The notes under the pieces: model-generated
What the model was told of the DNA's origin: nothing
The model's database searches: none
What the model saw: the letters and a program-made list of their open reading frames with translations, nothing else
From: DASXHD01 sp038239005
GTDB taxonomy: Bacteria > Myxococcota_A > Polyangia > Polyangiales > Polyangiaceae
Direction of reading: 5' to 3'
DNA: 64,000 nt
Assembly (NCBI GenBank): GCA_038239005.1
Contig: JBBSFE010000001.1
Span: forward strand, 62,001-126,000
Made by a program: the position numbers and the translations under genes
Part shown: piece after piece, positions 35,447 to 44,085 of the stretch
How positions within the stretch are numbered: the first letter of the stretch is position 1
Layout of the letters: each line of letters starts with the position of its first letter

Positions 35447-36931
35447 ATGGCCGAGTGCCCTTGGTGCCACGGCCCGGTAGAAGACATCCGGGCGCCGTGC
35501 CCAAACTGCGGAAAACTCGCCACGGATTTACGCGCAACCGACCCGCCGTCGCCGATCCCCAATCAAGTCGATGTGCCGGACCTCGTGATTCCGGCGGCTT
35601 CGAAATCGCGGCTACCCTCCCGCTCCTCGCTCTCTGCGGTTTCTGCCCGCCCCCCCATCGCCGCACCCACGTCGAACGCGCTGGACGACGATTTCGGGTT
35701 TGGCGGTGGTGGAGGCAGTGGCGATCTCCAAATCGATCTCTCCGCCGCGACGGCGAAGCCCGGCCTTGCGCGTCCGCCGACGCCGGGCGTCGGTTTCAAT
35801 CCATTCGACGACGACATCTCCGCCGGGCCAGCGATCGAGCTCGACACGATTGGCGGCGTCATGCCGTCGCGCGATTTGTCGCCGAGCATGGGGCCGCCCG
35901 TGTCGCAACGGTCGCTCGCGCCCGCGCCAGCGCCGCCCACGTCGGGTCGCTCGCTCGCACCCACGCCGCCACCGCAAGAACGACCTGCGGCCGATCCGTT
36001 CGAAGCGAGCGTGCTCGCCGACTACGGTCAGCCGCCCGACGCCTTCTGGCGCGCGCCGATGTACGCATATCGCGTCGTCACGAGGCGGGCCGAGCTTCGT
36101 CGCGAGCTCGCACAAAAGAAAGACGACGCCGAGCGCACGAGCAAACGCGTCGAGGATGCGCTCGTCGCGTTCGGCGAACGCGCGCGCGCTCTCGCAAAGG
36201 GCGGTGCCGATCCGCTCGAACGTGTGCGCGTCGCCGAAGAGCTCTTGGCAAGCCGCGATGGCGCGCTCGCCGGGACGATGGACGGCCACAAGGCCGCGCT
36301 CGCCGAAATCGATGCGCGTCTCGGCGCGGCCGAAACCGAGCTCGCACGCACACGTCAAATCGAAGCCGATGCTTCCACGAAACGCGATGCCGCCGAGGAA
36401 GACGACAAGCGCGCCGAGGCGAAGCTCAAACGCGTCGAGATCGAGATCCGAAATGGCGCGTCGAAAAGCGCCGAGCGTGACGCACTCGCAGCCGACGTCG
36501 CACAAACGGCCGGCAAGCGCGCCACGGCCGACAGCATCCTCGGCGACGCACGCCGCGTCGTCGGCGCAGCGCAAGCACGGCTCGACGCCATCGTCGCGGA
36601 GCGCACCGCGCTCGACCAACGCTTCAATCGCGCAGCCGGAACACGCGGCGCCGGAGTCGACGACGCACAAAAACAACTACGCTCCGCTCTTGCCGATTTG
36701 GGGCGCTCGATGCTCGCAGACGGCACCGTCACCGAGCTCGCGCGCGCACGCGAAGAAGTCGCGCGCCTCGAAGAGCAGGCGCAAACGCACTCCAAAAATC
36801 TCTCGCTCCACGAGACCGCCATCGGCGCCTACGACTCGGGAAAAGTTTTCCTGGGTGTCGGGCTCGTCGCCGTCGCGCTCTTCATGCTCGCGATGGTCGT
36901 CTTCTTCCCGTTCATCTACAGAGCGCTCTAG
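35447..36931 (+). CDS. Zinc-ribbon, coiled-coil membrane protein
   Basis: 494 residues from the ATG at 35447; the open frame upstream lies over DUF507. A treble-Cys zinc ribbon (CPWCHGPVEDIRAPCPNCGK) opens the protein. A Pro/Ser/Ala-rich disordered linker runs to about 190. A long coiled coil follows (about 200-455, rich in Ala, Glu, Arg, Asp), and a C-terminal transmembrane helix (FLGVGLVAVALFMLAMVVFF) anchors it. This tail-anchored design suggests a cytoplasmic scaffold or tether. The stop overlaps that of the convergent gene (CTAG). No named family. Confidence 0.78.
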   Translation: MAECPWCHGPVEDIRAPCPNCGKLATDLRATDPPSPIPNQVDVPDLVIPAASKSRLPSRSSLSAVSARPPIAAPTSNALDDDFGFGGGGGSGDLQIDLSAATAKPGLARPPTPGVGFNPFDDDISAGPAIELDTIGGVMPSRDLSPSMGPPVSQRSLAPAPAPPTSGRSLAPTPPPQERPAADPFEASVLADYGQPPDAFWRAPMYAYRVVTRRAELRRELAQKKDDAERTSKRVEDALVAFGERARALAKGGADPLERVRVAEELLASRDGALAGTMDGHKAALAEIDARLGAAETELARTRQIEADASTKRDAAEEDDKRAEAKLKRVEIEIRNGASKSAERDALAADVAQTAGKRATADSILGDARRVVGAAQARLDAIVAERTALDQRFNRAAGTRGAGVDDAQKQLRSALADLGRSMLADGTVTELARAREEVARLEEQAQTHSKNLSLHETAIGAYDSGKVFLGVGLVAVALFMLAMVVFFPFIYRAL

Positions 36932-38106
36932 CGCGACGATTTCGGGGGCGAGGACTTCGGCGGCGGCGGACGTTTCGAGAGCGGCCGTTTCGTCGATGGA
37001 GGCGCAACGGGCGGCGGTTGGGGCGTGGGCTCGCGATCGTCGCGCAGCGTGATTTTCGGCTCGCGCGTCGTTCCCATTTGCAGGCGGCGCATCACGGCGC
37101 GTTTTTGGCGGTCCTTGTATTTTGCATGCGACGCCTCGCCGCGTTCGTTCTTCGCTTCAGTCTCGCGGTCGATGACCTGAAACTCGCAGATGACGAAGAC
37201 GACCGGCGCGAGCTGCCACGCCGCCGCCTGCGCCGCGCGTTCGAGCTGCTTCGAAGGAATGCGCACCGGCATGTCGACGACGAAGTGAACGACGCGATAC
37301 TCGTTCGCCGAAAAGCTGTTGTCGTTGGGCGTGAGCTCGTCGTCTTGTTGGTTTTGCATCTCGGTCAAGAGGCGAGCGAGGTGCGGTTTATTTTTCGCGT
37401 ACGTCTTGAACGCGAACATCGAGTTCGTGCTCTGCCCGGGGATGACGTAGTTGAACGGAAAGAGGTGAGTCGTCAGGTACTGCATGACGGGAAAGACGTC
37501 GTCGTAGGTGCGCGTGACGATGCGAAACCGAAGCTTGTCGTAAACCTGCGCGGCGATGGTGTCGTGCTTCGAGAGGAGCTTCGTATAGAGCGAGTCTTTG
37601 TTTTTGCGCCCACCGACGAACTCCAAGATCGGAAACCCATGCGCGAGCATGCCGCCGATGATTCGGTAGACCTTCTCCTCGACCATGTGAAAAACCTCCT
37701 GGTCGGAGAGCGGCAACATGAAGAGGAGCTCGCGCCCCTCGAGGTGATGGATGATGTGCATGCACTTCAAAATCGTGCACGCGCACGTCTGCCGGTGGCC
37801 GCGACCGCACGCGACCATCAAGAGCTCTTCGACCGTGGCCTGCTCGATCGGCTTCGGGATCGGAAACTCGAAGTGACGGCGCAAATAGCCGATGGCTTCC
37901 TGTTTGATGACCTCGAGCGTGCGCCGATCGGCCGCTTCTTCGGGGTGAAGCTCTTGCGCACGGAGGAACTGCCGCGCTTCTTCCTCGTTTTGGAAGTTGA
38001 GGCGGTGCCAGTCGATGACGGATTCACCGCGCAAAATGAGGCGCATCGCCTCGAGATCGACGAGCGTAAAATCGTCGATGCGCTTGAGGCGGTCGATTCC
38101 TTCCAT
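36928..38106 (-). CDS. Conserved myxobacterial protein, possibly TIGR04552 family
   Basis: 392 residues from the ATG at 38106. The first 330 residues are well-ordered (MEGIDRLKRIDDFTLVDLEA, RQTCACTILKCMHIIHHLEG, YRIIGGMLAHGFPILEFVGG); the last 60 are Pro/Lys-rich. I believe it matches the myxobacterial family TIGR04552, of unknown function. The segment VYDKLRFRIVTRTYDDVF is faintly like the synthetase core of RelA/SpoT proteins, a resemblance I cannot test. Divergent from the TIGR02757-like gene by 22 bases, so the pair probably shares a control region. Confidence 0.6.
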   Translation of the reverse strand: MEGIDRLKRIDDFTLVDLEAMRLILRGESVIDWHRLNFQNEEEARQFLRAQELHPEEAADRRTLEVIKQEAIGYLRRHFEFPIPKPIEQATVEELLMVACGRGHRQTCACTILKCMHIIHHLEGRELLFMLPLSDQEVFHMVEEKVYRIIGGMLAHGFPILEFVGGRKNKDSLYTKLLSKHDTIAAQVYDKLRFRIVTRTYDDVFPVMQYLTTHLFPFNYVIPGQSTNSMFAFKTYAKNKPHLARLLTEMQNQQDDELTPNDNSFSANEYRVVHFVVDMPVRIPSKQLERAAQAAAWQLAPVVFVICEFQVIDRETEAKNERGEASHAKYKDRQKRAVMRRLQMGTTREPKITLRDDREPTPQPPPVAPPSTKRPLSKRPPPPKSSPPKSSR

Positions 38107-38128
38107 GTGCGCGCCTATACCTTCCCGG

Positions 38129-38983
38129 GTGACTTCCCTCAAGCAGGTGCTCGAGGACGTTCGCACACAATGCGACGTCGAGAGCCGTCTACGGGTCGAT
38201 CCCGTCGGCATCGTTAGGAGCTTCGAGGACCCTCGAGACCGCGAAATCGTCGGGCTCGTCGCCGCGGGGATGGCTTTCGGCAACGTGAAGACGATTCGCA
38301 GAAAGGTCGAGGAGCTACTCGCCATCGTCGGGCCGAGCCCGCACGCGCAGGCCGATGATGGGGTAGCGCTTCGAAAGCGGCTCGCAAAGTTTCGGCATCG
38401 CGTGTTTCGCGGCGACGATCTCGCGCGCTTGATGATCGGCGCGCGCGTCGTCCAAAAAAAACACGACACGATCGGCGCGCGGTTCGCGACGCTCTATCGC
38501 GAGAAGTCCGAGCTCCGCGAAGCGCTGGCCACGCTGTGCGACGAAATTCGCGAAGGCGGCGATTTGAAAACGCGCGGCACGCGCCGCGGTCCGGCACATC
38601 TCCTTCCCGATCCGCGCGCCGGGAGCGGCGTGAAACGCCTCCTCCTCTACTTGAAGTGGATGATTCGACCCGACGACGGCGTCGATCTCGGCGATTGGCG
38701 GGGCATTCCGACACGCGCGCTTCTCATCCCCGTCGACACACACATCCACAAGCTCTCGCGCAATCTTTCGCTGACCGATCGCGCTGACACATCGTGGAAG
38801 ACCGCAGAAGAAATCACCGCAGGACTTGCCCAATTCGATCGCGACGACCCCACCAAATACGATTTCTCGCTGTGCCACATGGGCATGCTTCAACGCTGTC
38901 CGTCGCGTCGCGATCCGAAGCGTTGCGAGGGCTGTCCGGTGATGCCGATGTGCCGGCACTGGGCTCGATCGTCCCATCGCTAA
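38129..38983 (+). CDS. TIGR02757-like helix-hairpin-helix protein
   Basis: 284 residues from a GTG at 38129. It resembles the TIGR02757 family, relatives of endonuclease III-type DNA glycosylases. The segment LLIPVDTHIHKLSRNLSL occupies the place of the catalytic VDTHV loop. A C-terminal four-Cys array (Cys-8-Cys-2-Cys-5-Cys, in LQRCPSRRDPKRCEGCPVMP and following MC) resembles the Fe-S loop of endonuclease III. A DNA-repair role is plausible but not demonstrated for this family. Confidence 0.72.
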   Translation: MTSLKQVLEDVRTQCDVESRLRVDPVGIVRSFEDPRDREIVGLVAAGMAFGNVKTIRRKVEELLAIVGPSPHAQADDGVALRKRLAKFRHRVFRGDDLARLMIGARVVQKKHDTIGARFATLYREKSELREALATLCDEIREGGDLKTRGTRRGPAHLLPDPRAGSGVKRLLLYLKWMIRPDDGVDLGDWRGIPTRALLIPVDTHIHKLSRNLSLTDRADTSWKTAEEITAGLAQFDRDDPTKYDFSLCHMGMLQRCPSRRDPKRCEGCPVMPMCRHWARSSHR

Positions 38984-39046
38984 AAATTCTCCGGCGTCGT
39001 CGCCGCCAGAGACCAAGAGGCGCGCTTGTTGCTAACCTCCGCCGAC

Positions 39047-40369
39047 ATGCTCGTGAGTGTTCGGCCGATCGCGCTCGCCGTTGCGATTATCGCGACGGTC
39101 GCCAGCCCGAACGCCGGTGCAACGGATCTCGGAATCGTGGCGCAGCGTCCCATCGTGATTCCGCAGCTGGTGACCATTCCGCAGGCGCTCGACGCGTTCC
39201 GCTCTCACGGCTTCGACGCGCTCCTCGCAGACGTTGCAGCGATGCACGCCGAAGGTGACATCGACGTTGCGGCGCACGTCGCCAACCCAAACCTCACGCT
39301 TGCGGGCAGCCGCAGCTTCAACATTCTCCCAACGACGCCCGCGTACGCATACTCGATTGGCCTCACGGACAACGGCGCCATCTTCGATGTGCTCACCGGC
39401 AAGCGCACGCTCCGCGCGCGAGCGGCGCGCGCCGCGCTCGAGTCTGCGCGTGATCACCGCGCGTCGGTGGAGCTCGGTCTCGAGCTCGTCGTCAAACAGG
39501 CATACGTGCAGGTTGGGCTGGGGCGTCTCGTCGTCGAGTTCACGGAGCAGCAATCGCAGTCGCTCGACAAAACACTCGGTATCGCCAAGCTGCGTTTTCC
39601 CGCCGTGATCGACGAGAGCGATCTCGCGCGCGTCGAGCTCCAAAAGCTCGCGGCCGATCAAGCGACGACGCGCGCGCGCCAAATGCTTCGCGGCGCGCAA
39701 ACGAGCATGGCGATGCTCCTCGGCCATCGCGGCGTTCCTCCCGATTTCGACGTCGACCGCGGCGCGCTCGGTTACCGAAAGCTCCCGTCGCTCGCGACGG
39801 CCACGGAGAGCTCGCTGCTCGGTCTCGCGTTCCAGCACCGTCCGGAAATCGTCGAGATGCGCGCGAGCGTCACGCATTTCGACGAAGCGCTCTCGTACGA
39901 ACGCCGCCGCGTCTTTCCTGACATCGCGATTGGCGGGTTCATCGCGGGGCAAGCGACGGAGCAAAACGCGATCTCACCAAACGTCGTGGGTGGCTCGCTC
40001 TCGGCGAACTTGCCGATCTTCTACCAGCAGCAAGGCGAAGTGCGGCGCGCCGAAGGGGATCTCGCGAACGCATCGATCACGTCGAGGCGCGTCGTCGCGC
40101 AGATCTCTCTCGACGTCTCGATGGCCTTCGCGCAGCTCGACACCGCGCGCAAACTCGTCGATCGCATGCTCGGCGGCGAGCTCGATGCGGCCGTGCGCCA
40201 GCGCGAAGTTTTGCAAAAGCAATTCGACGCCGGAAAAGCCGACCTCAACGACTACCTCGACGCGCAGCGCACGTACCTGATGGTGCACCTCGAGTACTTG
40301 CAATTCGTGGCCGCGTACTGGAACGCCGTGTTCGCGCTCGAGCGCGCCACGGGTGTGGAGCTCCGATGA
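39047..40369 (+). CDS. TolC-family outer-membrane efflux protein (first copy)
   Basis: 440 residues from the ATG at 39047; a TTG at 39026 with a better-placed AGAGG is an alternative start. After a signal peptide (ALAVAIIATVASPNAGA), the two-repeat helical barrel architecture of outer-membrane efflux proteins is seen: a short ASN-type motif near AHVANPNLTLAGSRS, two long helical halves, and QQQGEVRRAEGDLANA before the second. It lacks a palmitoylated Cys. The exporter partners are not in the window. It overlaps the next gene. Confidence 0.85.
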   Translation: MLVSVRPIALAVAIIATVASPNAGATDLGIVAQRPIVIPQLVTIPQALDAFRSHGFDALLADVAAMHAEGDIDVAAHVANPNLTLAGSRSFNILPTTPAYAYSIGLTDNGAIFDVLTGKRTLRARAARAALESARDHRASVELGLELVVKQAYVQVGLGRLVVEFTEQQSQSLDKTLGIAKLRFPAVIDESDLARVELQKLAADQATTRARQMLRGAQTSMAMLLGHRGVPPDFDVDRGALGYRKLPSLATATESSLLGLAFQHRPEIVEMRASVTHFDEALSYERRRVFPDIAIGGFIAGQATEQNAISPNVVGGSLSANLPIFYQQQGEVRRAEGDLANASITSRRVVAQISLDVSMAFAQLDTARKLVDRMLGGELDAAVRQREVLQKQFDAGKADLNDYLDAQRTYLMVHLEYLQFVAAYWNAVFALERATGVELR

Positions 40370-41715
40370 GGCAAGCTCTGCTCTCGCCGAGGCTCCTCGC
40401 CACCTCCCTCGCAGCGTGCCTCGTGGCCTCGACGCTCGTCACGACGGCACACGCCGACGAGCTCCCGCGCCCGCCGCCACCGCCGACGCTTCCGCAGATG
40501 ATGACGCTCGGCGAGGCGGACAGACTCTTTCACCAAAGCGGGCTCGATCTCCTCGTTGCCGATGCGCAAGTGGTCCACGCCGAAGGCGACGCTCGCGCCG
40601 CCGGAGCGATCGCGAATCCGAACGTGAGCGCGTCGTTCGGTTACGCGTTCGATTACGCGCCGCCCCCTTCGTGCATTGGTTGTCAGAACTGGACATTCTC
40701 CGTGCAGGTCTCCGACAACAACGCGCTCTTCGACATCATCGTTGGCAAGCACGCTCTCCGTTCGAGCTCGGCAGAGAAGGCGCTCGCGGCCGCGCGACTC
40801 GGGCGTGTCGACGCAGAGCGCATCGTGCGCGGGCAGGTGAGGCAATCGTTTGCCAACCTCGTCGTTGCGAAGGGGTCGCTCGATTTCGCCAAAGACACCC
40901 AAGACAAGCTCACGCAATCGTACGACCTCAACAAGCTTCGTTACCCCGCGCTGCTCGACGAAGGCGCGCTCGCGCGCATCGAAGTGCAAAAGCTCGAAGC
41001 TGATCAGGCCGTCGATCAAGCGAAGCTTGCGGTGCGTCAAAGCCAAATCGCGCTCGCGTTCTTGCTTGGTGTGCGAGGTGTCGCACCGGACTTCGATGCG
41101 GAGCGCTCGCTTCTCAAGTTCGCGGTGCCCACGTCACTTCAAAGCGCGACGGAAGCTTCACTCCTCGCGCTGGCGATCCAGTCGCGCGCCGATCTTCGCG
41201 CGTGGGGCTTCGCGCGCGAGAGCGCCGAGAGCGAGCTCGGCCTCGCGAAACGCCAGCGCTTCCCCGACATCGGTATATTTGCAAACTACACGCAATTTGG
41301 CACTGGAAACGACGCCGTTCAGCCACCGACGCTCACGTTTGGCTTGTCGTTCAACTTGCCCGTTTTCTACCAGCAGCAAGGCGAAATGCGCCGCGCCGAG
41401 GCCGACGTGCAAGGCGCCACCGTTCAACGCGAGCGCGCTCTCGCGCAAGTCAGCTCGGACGTCTCGACGGCGTGGGCCCAATACATCGCGGCGCGCGAGC
41501 TCGTCACGCGCATGGAGACGATCATCTTGGACCGCGCGAAGAAAGCTCACGACATCGTCGACCTCCAATACAAAGGCGGCACGGCGTCGCTCATGGATTT
41601 CCTCGACGCCGAACGCCAATACATCGCCGTGAACCAGGAGCACCTCCAAGACATCGCGCTCTACTGGGGCGCGGTCTTCGCGCTGGAGCAGGCCGTTGGC
41701 GTGGAGCTGAAGTGA
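40366..41715 (+). CDS. TolC-family outer-membrane efflux protein (second copy)
   Basis: 449 residues. The ATG overlaps the stop of the first TolC-like gene. Signal peptide ending TTAHADE, then the same architecture (AGAIANPNVSASFGYAF, LPVFYQQQGEMRRAEADVQ, AVFALEQAVGVELK). The two proteins align along their length, so they arose by tandem duplication. A periplasmic Cys pair (CIGC) is unique to this copy. No pump or adaptor gene lies nearby. It overlaps the following gene by GTGA. Confidence 0.85.
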   Translation: MRQALLSPRLLATSLAACLVASTLVTTAHADELPRPPPPPTLPQMMTLGEADRLFHQSGLDLLVADAQVVHAEGDARAAGAIANPNVSASFGYAFDYAPPPSCIGCQNWTFSVQVSDNNALFDIIVGKHALRSSSAEKALAAARLGRVDAERIVRGQVRQSFANLVVAKGSLDFAKDTQDKLTQSYDLNKLRYPALLDEGALARIEVQKLEADQAVDQAKLAVRQSQIALAFLLGVRGVAPDFDAERSLLKFAVPTSLQSATEASLLALAIQSRADLRAWGFARESAESELGLAKRQRFPDIGIFANYTQFGTGNDAVQPPTLTFGLSFNLPVFYQQQGEMRRAEADVQGATVQRERALAQVSSDVSTAWAQYIAARELVTRMETIILDRAKKAHDIVDLQYKGGTASLMDFLDAERQYIAVNQEHLQDIALYWGAVFALEQAVGVELK

Positions 41716-42521
41716 GGTCGCTCGCGCTGGCCGCGGCGGTGCTGCTAATTCCCGCCTTCGCCCACGCCGACGCCGACGCATCCGCCGACGCCGACGCCAA
41801 CGCAAACGCCGACGCCAACGCAAACGCGGACGCGGACGCGGACGCGGAAGGTATCCAACCCACGACGACGTCCGACAACCTGGGCTGCGCGATCTCGCGC
41901 TCCCGCGCGTCCGCCTCAGCATGGCCGTGGCTCGCGCTTGCGATTCTCACACTGCGCAAACGACGTGTCTTGGCCGCGCTTCTCGCGTCAGCTCCCGCTC
42001 TCGCGCAGGCAGAGGACGCAGCGCCGCAAGATCCCGAGCCTGCCATGCGCCGCTTTGCGATCTACGTGAACCCGCTGTCGCTGATCGTCGATCGTTATGG
42101 CGCATCGATCGAGGTCCTCCTTGCGTCGCATCACGCCATCGAAGCGGGCGCGTATTACGTGTACTCTGCAACCAACGCAGACGCATCCAACACGTTCGAA
42201 GGCGTCGGCGGCGAGCTCGGTTACCGGTTTTACCTTGGCCAAAATGGCTTCCGCGGATTTTACGTTGGTCCGTCCTTCTTGCTCGCCTCGCTCACGGCAA
42301 AGCCCGCGGCCGGCGCGAGCACGTCTTACCTGAGCCTCGGCGGCGCGCTCGATGTGGGCTTCCAAGCGCTCGTCGCCGATCGCGTCCTCGTCGGCATCGG
42401 CGGCGGCGCGCAATACACCGCAGAGACCGTCACGCTGCCCGCGCAGGCACTGCCCGCGAGCGTTTATGCCAACGCGGGTCTGCGTCCGCGCGCGTCGATC
42501 TCGATCGGCGTCGCGTTCTAG
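41712..42521 (+). CDS. Exported Ala/Asp-repeat protein joined to a beta-barrel-like domain
   Basis: 269 residues from a GTG overlapping the TolC stop. Signal peptide (RSLALAAAVLLIPAFAHA), then a DADANANA low-complexity tract encoded by GCN-GAC/AAC hexamers (41766-41848). Residues 58-85 are MYXO-CTERM-like: Gly58-Cys59, a hydrophobic stretch (AWPWLALAILTL) and RKRR. A second signal-like stretch (VLAALLASAPALAQA) follows at once. The rest (YVNPLSLIVDRYGASIEVLL, GGELGYRFYL) looks like a small outer-membrane barrel of the DUF3575 type. A TTG at 41970 could be the start of a separate gene, but no stop separates the two parts. Confidence 0.7.
   Translation: MRSLALAAAVLLIPAFAHADADASADADANANADANANADADADAEGIQPTTTSDNLGCAISRSRASASAWPWLALAILTLRKRRVLAALLASAPALAQAEDAAPQDPEPAMRRFAIYVNPLSLIVDRYGASIEVLLASHHAIEAGAYYVYSATNADASNTFEGVGGELGYRFYLGQNGFRGFYVGPSFLLASLTAKPAAGASTSYLSLGGALDVGFQALVADRVLVGIGGGAQYTAETVTLPAQALPASVYANAGLRPRASISIGVAF
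41766..41848 (+). repeat. Hexanucleotide tract (GCCGAC/GCCAAC family)
   Basis: About 14 units of a degenerate hexamer, in frame in the gene at 41712, where they encode alternating Ala with Asp or Asn. This is the first of three hexamer tracts in 3 kb. Confidence 0.85.
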
Positions 42522-42544
42522 GAATGGTGTAGGCTGGGCCTCGA

Positions 42545-43684
42545 GTGGCGGGCAACCATCATGAGTTTTCGCTCGACGCGGTGCGCACCGATGGGTGGTT
42601 CGAGCGCATCGGCGAAGGCATCGGCAGCTTTCAAGCGCTGTGCGAAATCGTCGGCGAGCGCTTCTTCGCGTTCTCCATCATCGTCGGCGCGCGCATCACG
42701 GCCCTGACGGTCGACCGTCGCACCCCCGACCAAACCCTCGTCGACTTCGTCGTCGGTCTCGGCGACGCCGACTCCGACCTCGAGCCGCAGCGCCTCACGC
42801 TCGCCGATTTCCGTCGCCGCCTCGTGGGCGCGCTTCTCGTCGAAGAAGATCGCGACATCGCGCCGCCCGCGCGCGAAACCGATACCGAATCCATCCAGCT
42901 CTACATCGGCGTTCGGTATCTGCTTCTCGCGCCGCTCTATGGGTACTCGCTGCAAAAGCTGGTCGTTGATCAAAAGCCCCGTGAAGAGCCGGACGCACAG
43001 CTTTGGCTCCGCCGCGACGGCGCCGACGAAGACTACGAGCTCGAAACATTCCGCACCCGCATTCGCGCCCACGTTCGCGAGGAGCTCGAGCGCGCATCGA
43101 GCGGCCAGCGCAGCGCGATCGATCTCGCGAAGGTCGCCGAAGCCGAAGCCGCATCGCTGAAAGGCGATTGGTCGAAGGTCGTTCAGCTCCTCGGCGCGTG
43201 GCCCGCACCGCTCGCGATTTTCTTGCGAACCCCCGAAGGGCAGACGCTCGCACCGGACGCACGTGGGCTCATCTCGAAGGGCCTCGGCTTGCTCGGGTCG
43301 GCGTGCGTGCACCTCGGCGAAGTCGAGCAAGCGGAAGAGGTCTTCCGCATCGGCATCCAGTACGCACAAGAGGGCATGGCCGCCGCGGATTTGTTCCGCC
43401 GTCTCGGCGAAGCGTTGCTCCAAAGCTCGCGCGCCGGCGAAGCGGTTGCTCCTCTTCGTCGTGCCGTTGCCTTCGGCGCGCCGGCGAGCGAAATCCTTCC
43501 GCTCCTCGGTCGCGCGCTCCTCGAGCGAAAGCGCTACGTCGCCGCATACGCATGCTTCCGCGACGCGCTCGAAGCGGGCATTCCCGAACGCGAGATCGAA
43601 ACAGAGCTCCGCGAAATCGAAAAAGCCCTCGGCCCCGCGCTGACGGCGTGGAAAGCCGCGCGCCTCACCGCTCGCGCAACCTGA
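42545..43684 (+). CDS. TPR-type protein of unknown function
   Basis: 379 residues from a GTG at 42545. The N-terminal 150 residues form an unrecognised mixed domain. The C-terminal 180 have TPR-like helical pairs (SACVHLGEVEQAEEVFRIGI, AAADLFRRLGEALLQSSRAG, AYACFRDALEAGIPE). No signal or membrane helix is present, so it is cytosolic. Its TGA shares one base with the ATG of the SlyX-like gene, so the two are coupled. Confidence 0.72.
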   Translation: MAGNHHEFSLDAVRTDGWFERIGEGIGSFQALCEIVGERFFAFSIIVGARITALTVDRRTPDQTLVDFVVGLGDADSDLEPQRLTLADFRRRLVGALLVEEDRDIAPPARETDTESIQLYIGVRYLLLAPLYGYSLQKLVVDQKPREEPDAQLWLRRDGADEDYELETFRTRIRAHVREELERASSGQRSAIDLAKVAEAEAASLKGDWSKVVQLLGAWPAPLAIFLRTPEGQTLAPDARGLISKGLGLLGSACVHLGEVEQAEEVFRIGIQYAQEGMAAADLFRRLGEALLQSSRAGEAVAPLRRAVAFGAPASEILPLLGRALLERKRYVAAYACFRDALEAGIPEREIETELREIEKALGPALTAWKAARLTARAT

Positions 43685-43881
43685 TGGCCTACGTCTCGGC
43701 GAGACTCACCGAGCTCGAGCTAAAAATCATGCATCTCGAGCGCACCGTCGAACAGCTCTCGACGGTGGTCGCCGACCAACAGAAAACCATCGACGCCCTC
43801 GTCGGCGAGCTCCGCAACACGACGGCCCGCCTGCGCGATCTCGGCGAAGCCGTCCCGGGCGACAAGCCGCCGCATTACTAA
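43684..43881 (+). CDS. slyX: SlyX-like small coiled-coil protein
   Basis: 65 residues whose ATG overlaps the previous stop (TGATG). The sequence is a single heptad-rich helix (RLTELELKIMHLERTVEQLS) followed by DQQKTIDALVGELR and a Pro-His-Tyr tail (GDKPPHY), matching the SlyX family in length, layout and end. SlyX function is unknown. It is shorter than the usual ~70 residues by only a few. Confidence 0.8.
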   Translation: MAYVSARLTELELKIMHLERTVEQLSTVVADQQKTIDALVGELRNTTARLRDLGEAVPGDKPPHY

Positions 43882-43992
43882 CGCGCACGCCAACGCCAAC
43901 ACCAACGCGCACGCCCACGCCGACGCCGACGCGCACGCCCACGCCGACACGCACGCCCACGCCGACGCCGACGCGCACGCCCACGCCAACGC
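43880..43992. repeat. Tandem repeat of GC-rich hexamer-based units
   Basis: About 113 bases built from ACGCCC, ACGCCG and ACGCGC hexamers, arranged partly as a higher-order unit of 18-24 bases (GCGCACGCCCACGCCGACGC recurs with small changes). It begins at the SlyX-like stop and ends about 95 bases before the transposase start. Spacers of unique sequence are absent, so this is not a CRISPR array. Confidence 0.85.
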
Positions 43993-44047
43993 GTCCTGGC
44001 AAGGCATGGCGACTGTCACGCAATCACAAAAAAAGTGGGCGAGCGAC

Positions 44048-44075
44048 TTGAACGCGTTCCCGAAAATGATATATG
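44048..44075 (+). promoter_or_regulatory. Candidate promoter of the Y1 transposase
   Basis: TTGAAC (44048-44053), 16 bases, then TATATG (44070-44075), in a locally AT-rich patch that stands out from the neighbourhood. The transposase ATG at 44086 lies only 10 bases after the -10, so the transcript would have almost no leader. Confidence 0.5.
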
Positions 44076-44085
44076 CTCAATCAAG

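Noticed and set aside
43880..43992. Possible CRISPR array
   Set aside because: Units are contiguous degenerate hexamers without unique spacers, and no cas genes are near.
43720..44019. Minus-strand frame with Ala/Trp/Cys repeats through the hexamer tract
   Set aside because: It is a by-product of the repeat; the SlyX-like gene on the other strand explains the coding part.
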